Shown here in pieces: positions 63,694-64,000 of a DNA stretch of 64,000 bases. The translations under genes were made by a program, and so were the position numbers. The DNA is from Tenacibaculum skagerrakense (GTDB lineage: Bacteria > Bacteroidota > Bacteroidia > Flavobacteriales > Flavobacteriaceae): assembly GCF_004345825.1 (NCBI RefSeq), contig NZ_SLXM01000002.1:248001-312000 (forward strand). Reading direction: 5' to 3'. The number at the start of each line of letters is the position of its first letter. Positions within the stretch are counted from its first letter, which is position 1. The notes beneath the pieces were generated by a model. The model had not been told where the DNA came from. It searched no databases and worked only from the letters and a program-made list of their open reading frames with translations.

Positions 63694-64000
63694 ATGAAGT
63701 TTAAGTTGTTTTTGGTGTTGTCGATTATTTCTATTGTAAGTTTCGGACAAAAGAATAATATAGATGTATATAAAACTAGTGAGTATTTTATTGAGTTTCC
63801 TAAGAGTTGGGAACTAAAAAAATCAGAGCAGAAAGGTGTTGAGTTTATTTTATTTTCTAGCAAACAAAAAGTAGATCCATTTAGAGAAAATATAAGTCTA
63901 GTTATTCAAGATTTAGAGAAAGATATGACTTTAGAATCTTATATTGAAGTTACTGAATCTCAGTTAAGGAATATGATGAAAGGAACTTCAGTTCAAGAGA
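63694..64000 (+). CDS. secreted PsbP/DUF1795-like protein, 3' partial
   Basis: Runs past the window end. Starts with the signal MKFKLFLVLSIISIVSFGQ, then DVYKTSEYFIEFPKSWELKKSEQ and ISLVIQDLEKDMTLESYIEVTESQ, the PsbP/DUF1795-like pattern for small secreted proteins. Function unknown. Confidence 0.65.
   Translation, partial: MKFKLFLVLSIISIVSFGQKNNIDVYKTSEYFIEFPKSWELKKSEQKGVEFILFSSKQKVDPFRENISLVIQDLEKDMTLESYIEVTESQLRNMMKGTSVQE

Overview
The window is about 64 kb of a low-GC chromosome from a marine-type Flavobacteriaceae bacterium, most like Tenacibaculum or a close relative (an inference from protein style; no 16S rRNA is present). Supporting signs are Bacteroidota promoters (TAnnTTTG, with TTG or TTTG about 20 bases upstream), few Shine-Dalgarno sites, menaquinone genes, a type IX secretion C-terminal domain, SusC-style CarbopepD/TonB-plug proteins and a CAL67264-type small membrane protein beside ettA. 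No tRNA, rRNA, prophage, integrase or CRISPR array was found.

Layout. 1-6 kb: a co-directional run with the menaquinone genes menA (partial), menC and menE mixed with a DUF4349 lipoprotein, a UPF0173 hydrolase, an SRPBCC protein and a CPBP protease. 6-12.5 kb: a zinc-ribbon protein, a VWA/TonB-plug fusion, and an iron-uptake pair (siderophore TonB receptor and PepSY protein) whose promoter lies between two 23-bp Fur-box-like palindromes. 12.6-19 kb: an accessory stretch with the remnant of a second VWA gene, a two-gene Hachiman (HamA-HamB) anti-phage system, a membrane protein of unknown function, an alpha/beta hydrolase and a lipoprotein. These are separated by attC-like folded spacers, and a leader sequence occurs twice. 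19-27.4 kb: yebC, a lipoprotein, an OmpA protein, a LytS/LytTR-like two-component pair, an acyl-CoA carboxylase beta subunit and a RamB/ScfR-like regulator divergent from the glyoxylate shunt genes aceB and aceA (27.5-30.9 kb).

31.1-40.6 kb: a long one-direction cluster of proteins with no assigned function: a large coiled-coil protein, a 349-aa protein, an AAA+ ATPase, a 411-aa protein, a small membrane protein, a lipoprotein, a 567-aa membrane-anchored protein and a DUF3592-like protein. This is the best candidate for an undescribed system. A four-helix-bundle (S23) gene flanked by CAGT/ACTG-rich arms sits inside it, and a similar arm pair with no gene lies 1.1 kb upstream. 40.6-47 kb: an EamA transporter, a MarR-GNAT fusion divergent from a thiol/redox operon (DoxX, OsmC, FMN reductase, MarR, pirin), and a secreted EEP-fold nuclease/phosphatase with a T9SS tail. 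47-57.9 kb: fadH, a triple-CBM48 protein, a two-domain aspartic protease, ettA, an IS200-type insertion sequence, a SerB-SerA fusion and a CxxCH lipoprotein. 58-64 kb: a tryptophan/kynurenine catabolic run (kynU, kmo, RidA, aldehyde dehydrogenase) interrupted by a GIY-YIG gene flanked by inverted REP-like palindromes, then a truncated secreted protein.

Recurrent theme. REP-like palindromes of several families occupy intergenic gaps. Two families occur around a small gene (S23; GIY-YIG); for the S23 family an empty form is also present.
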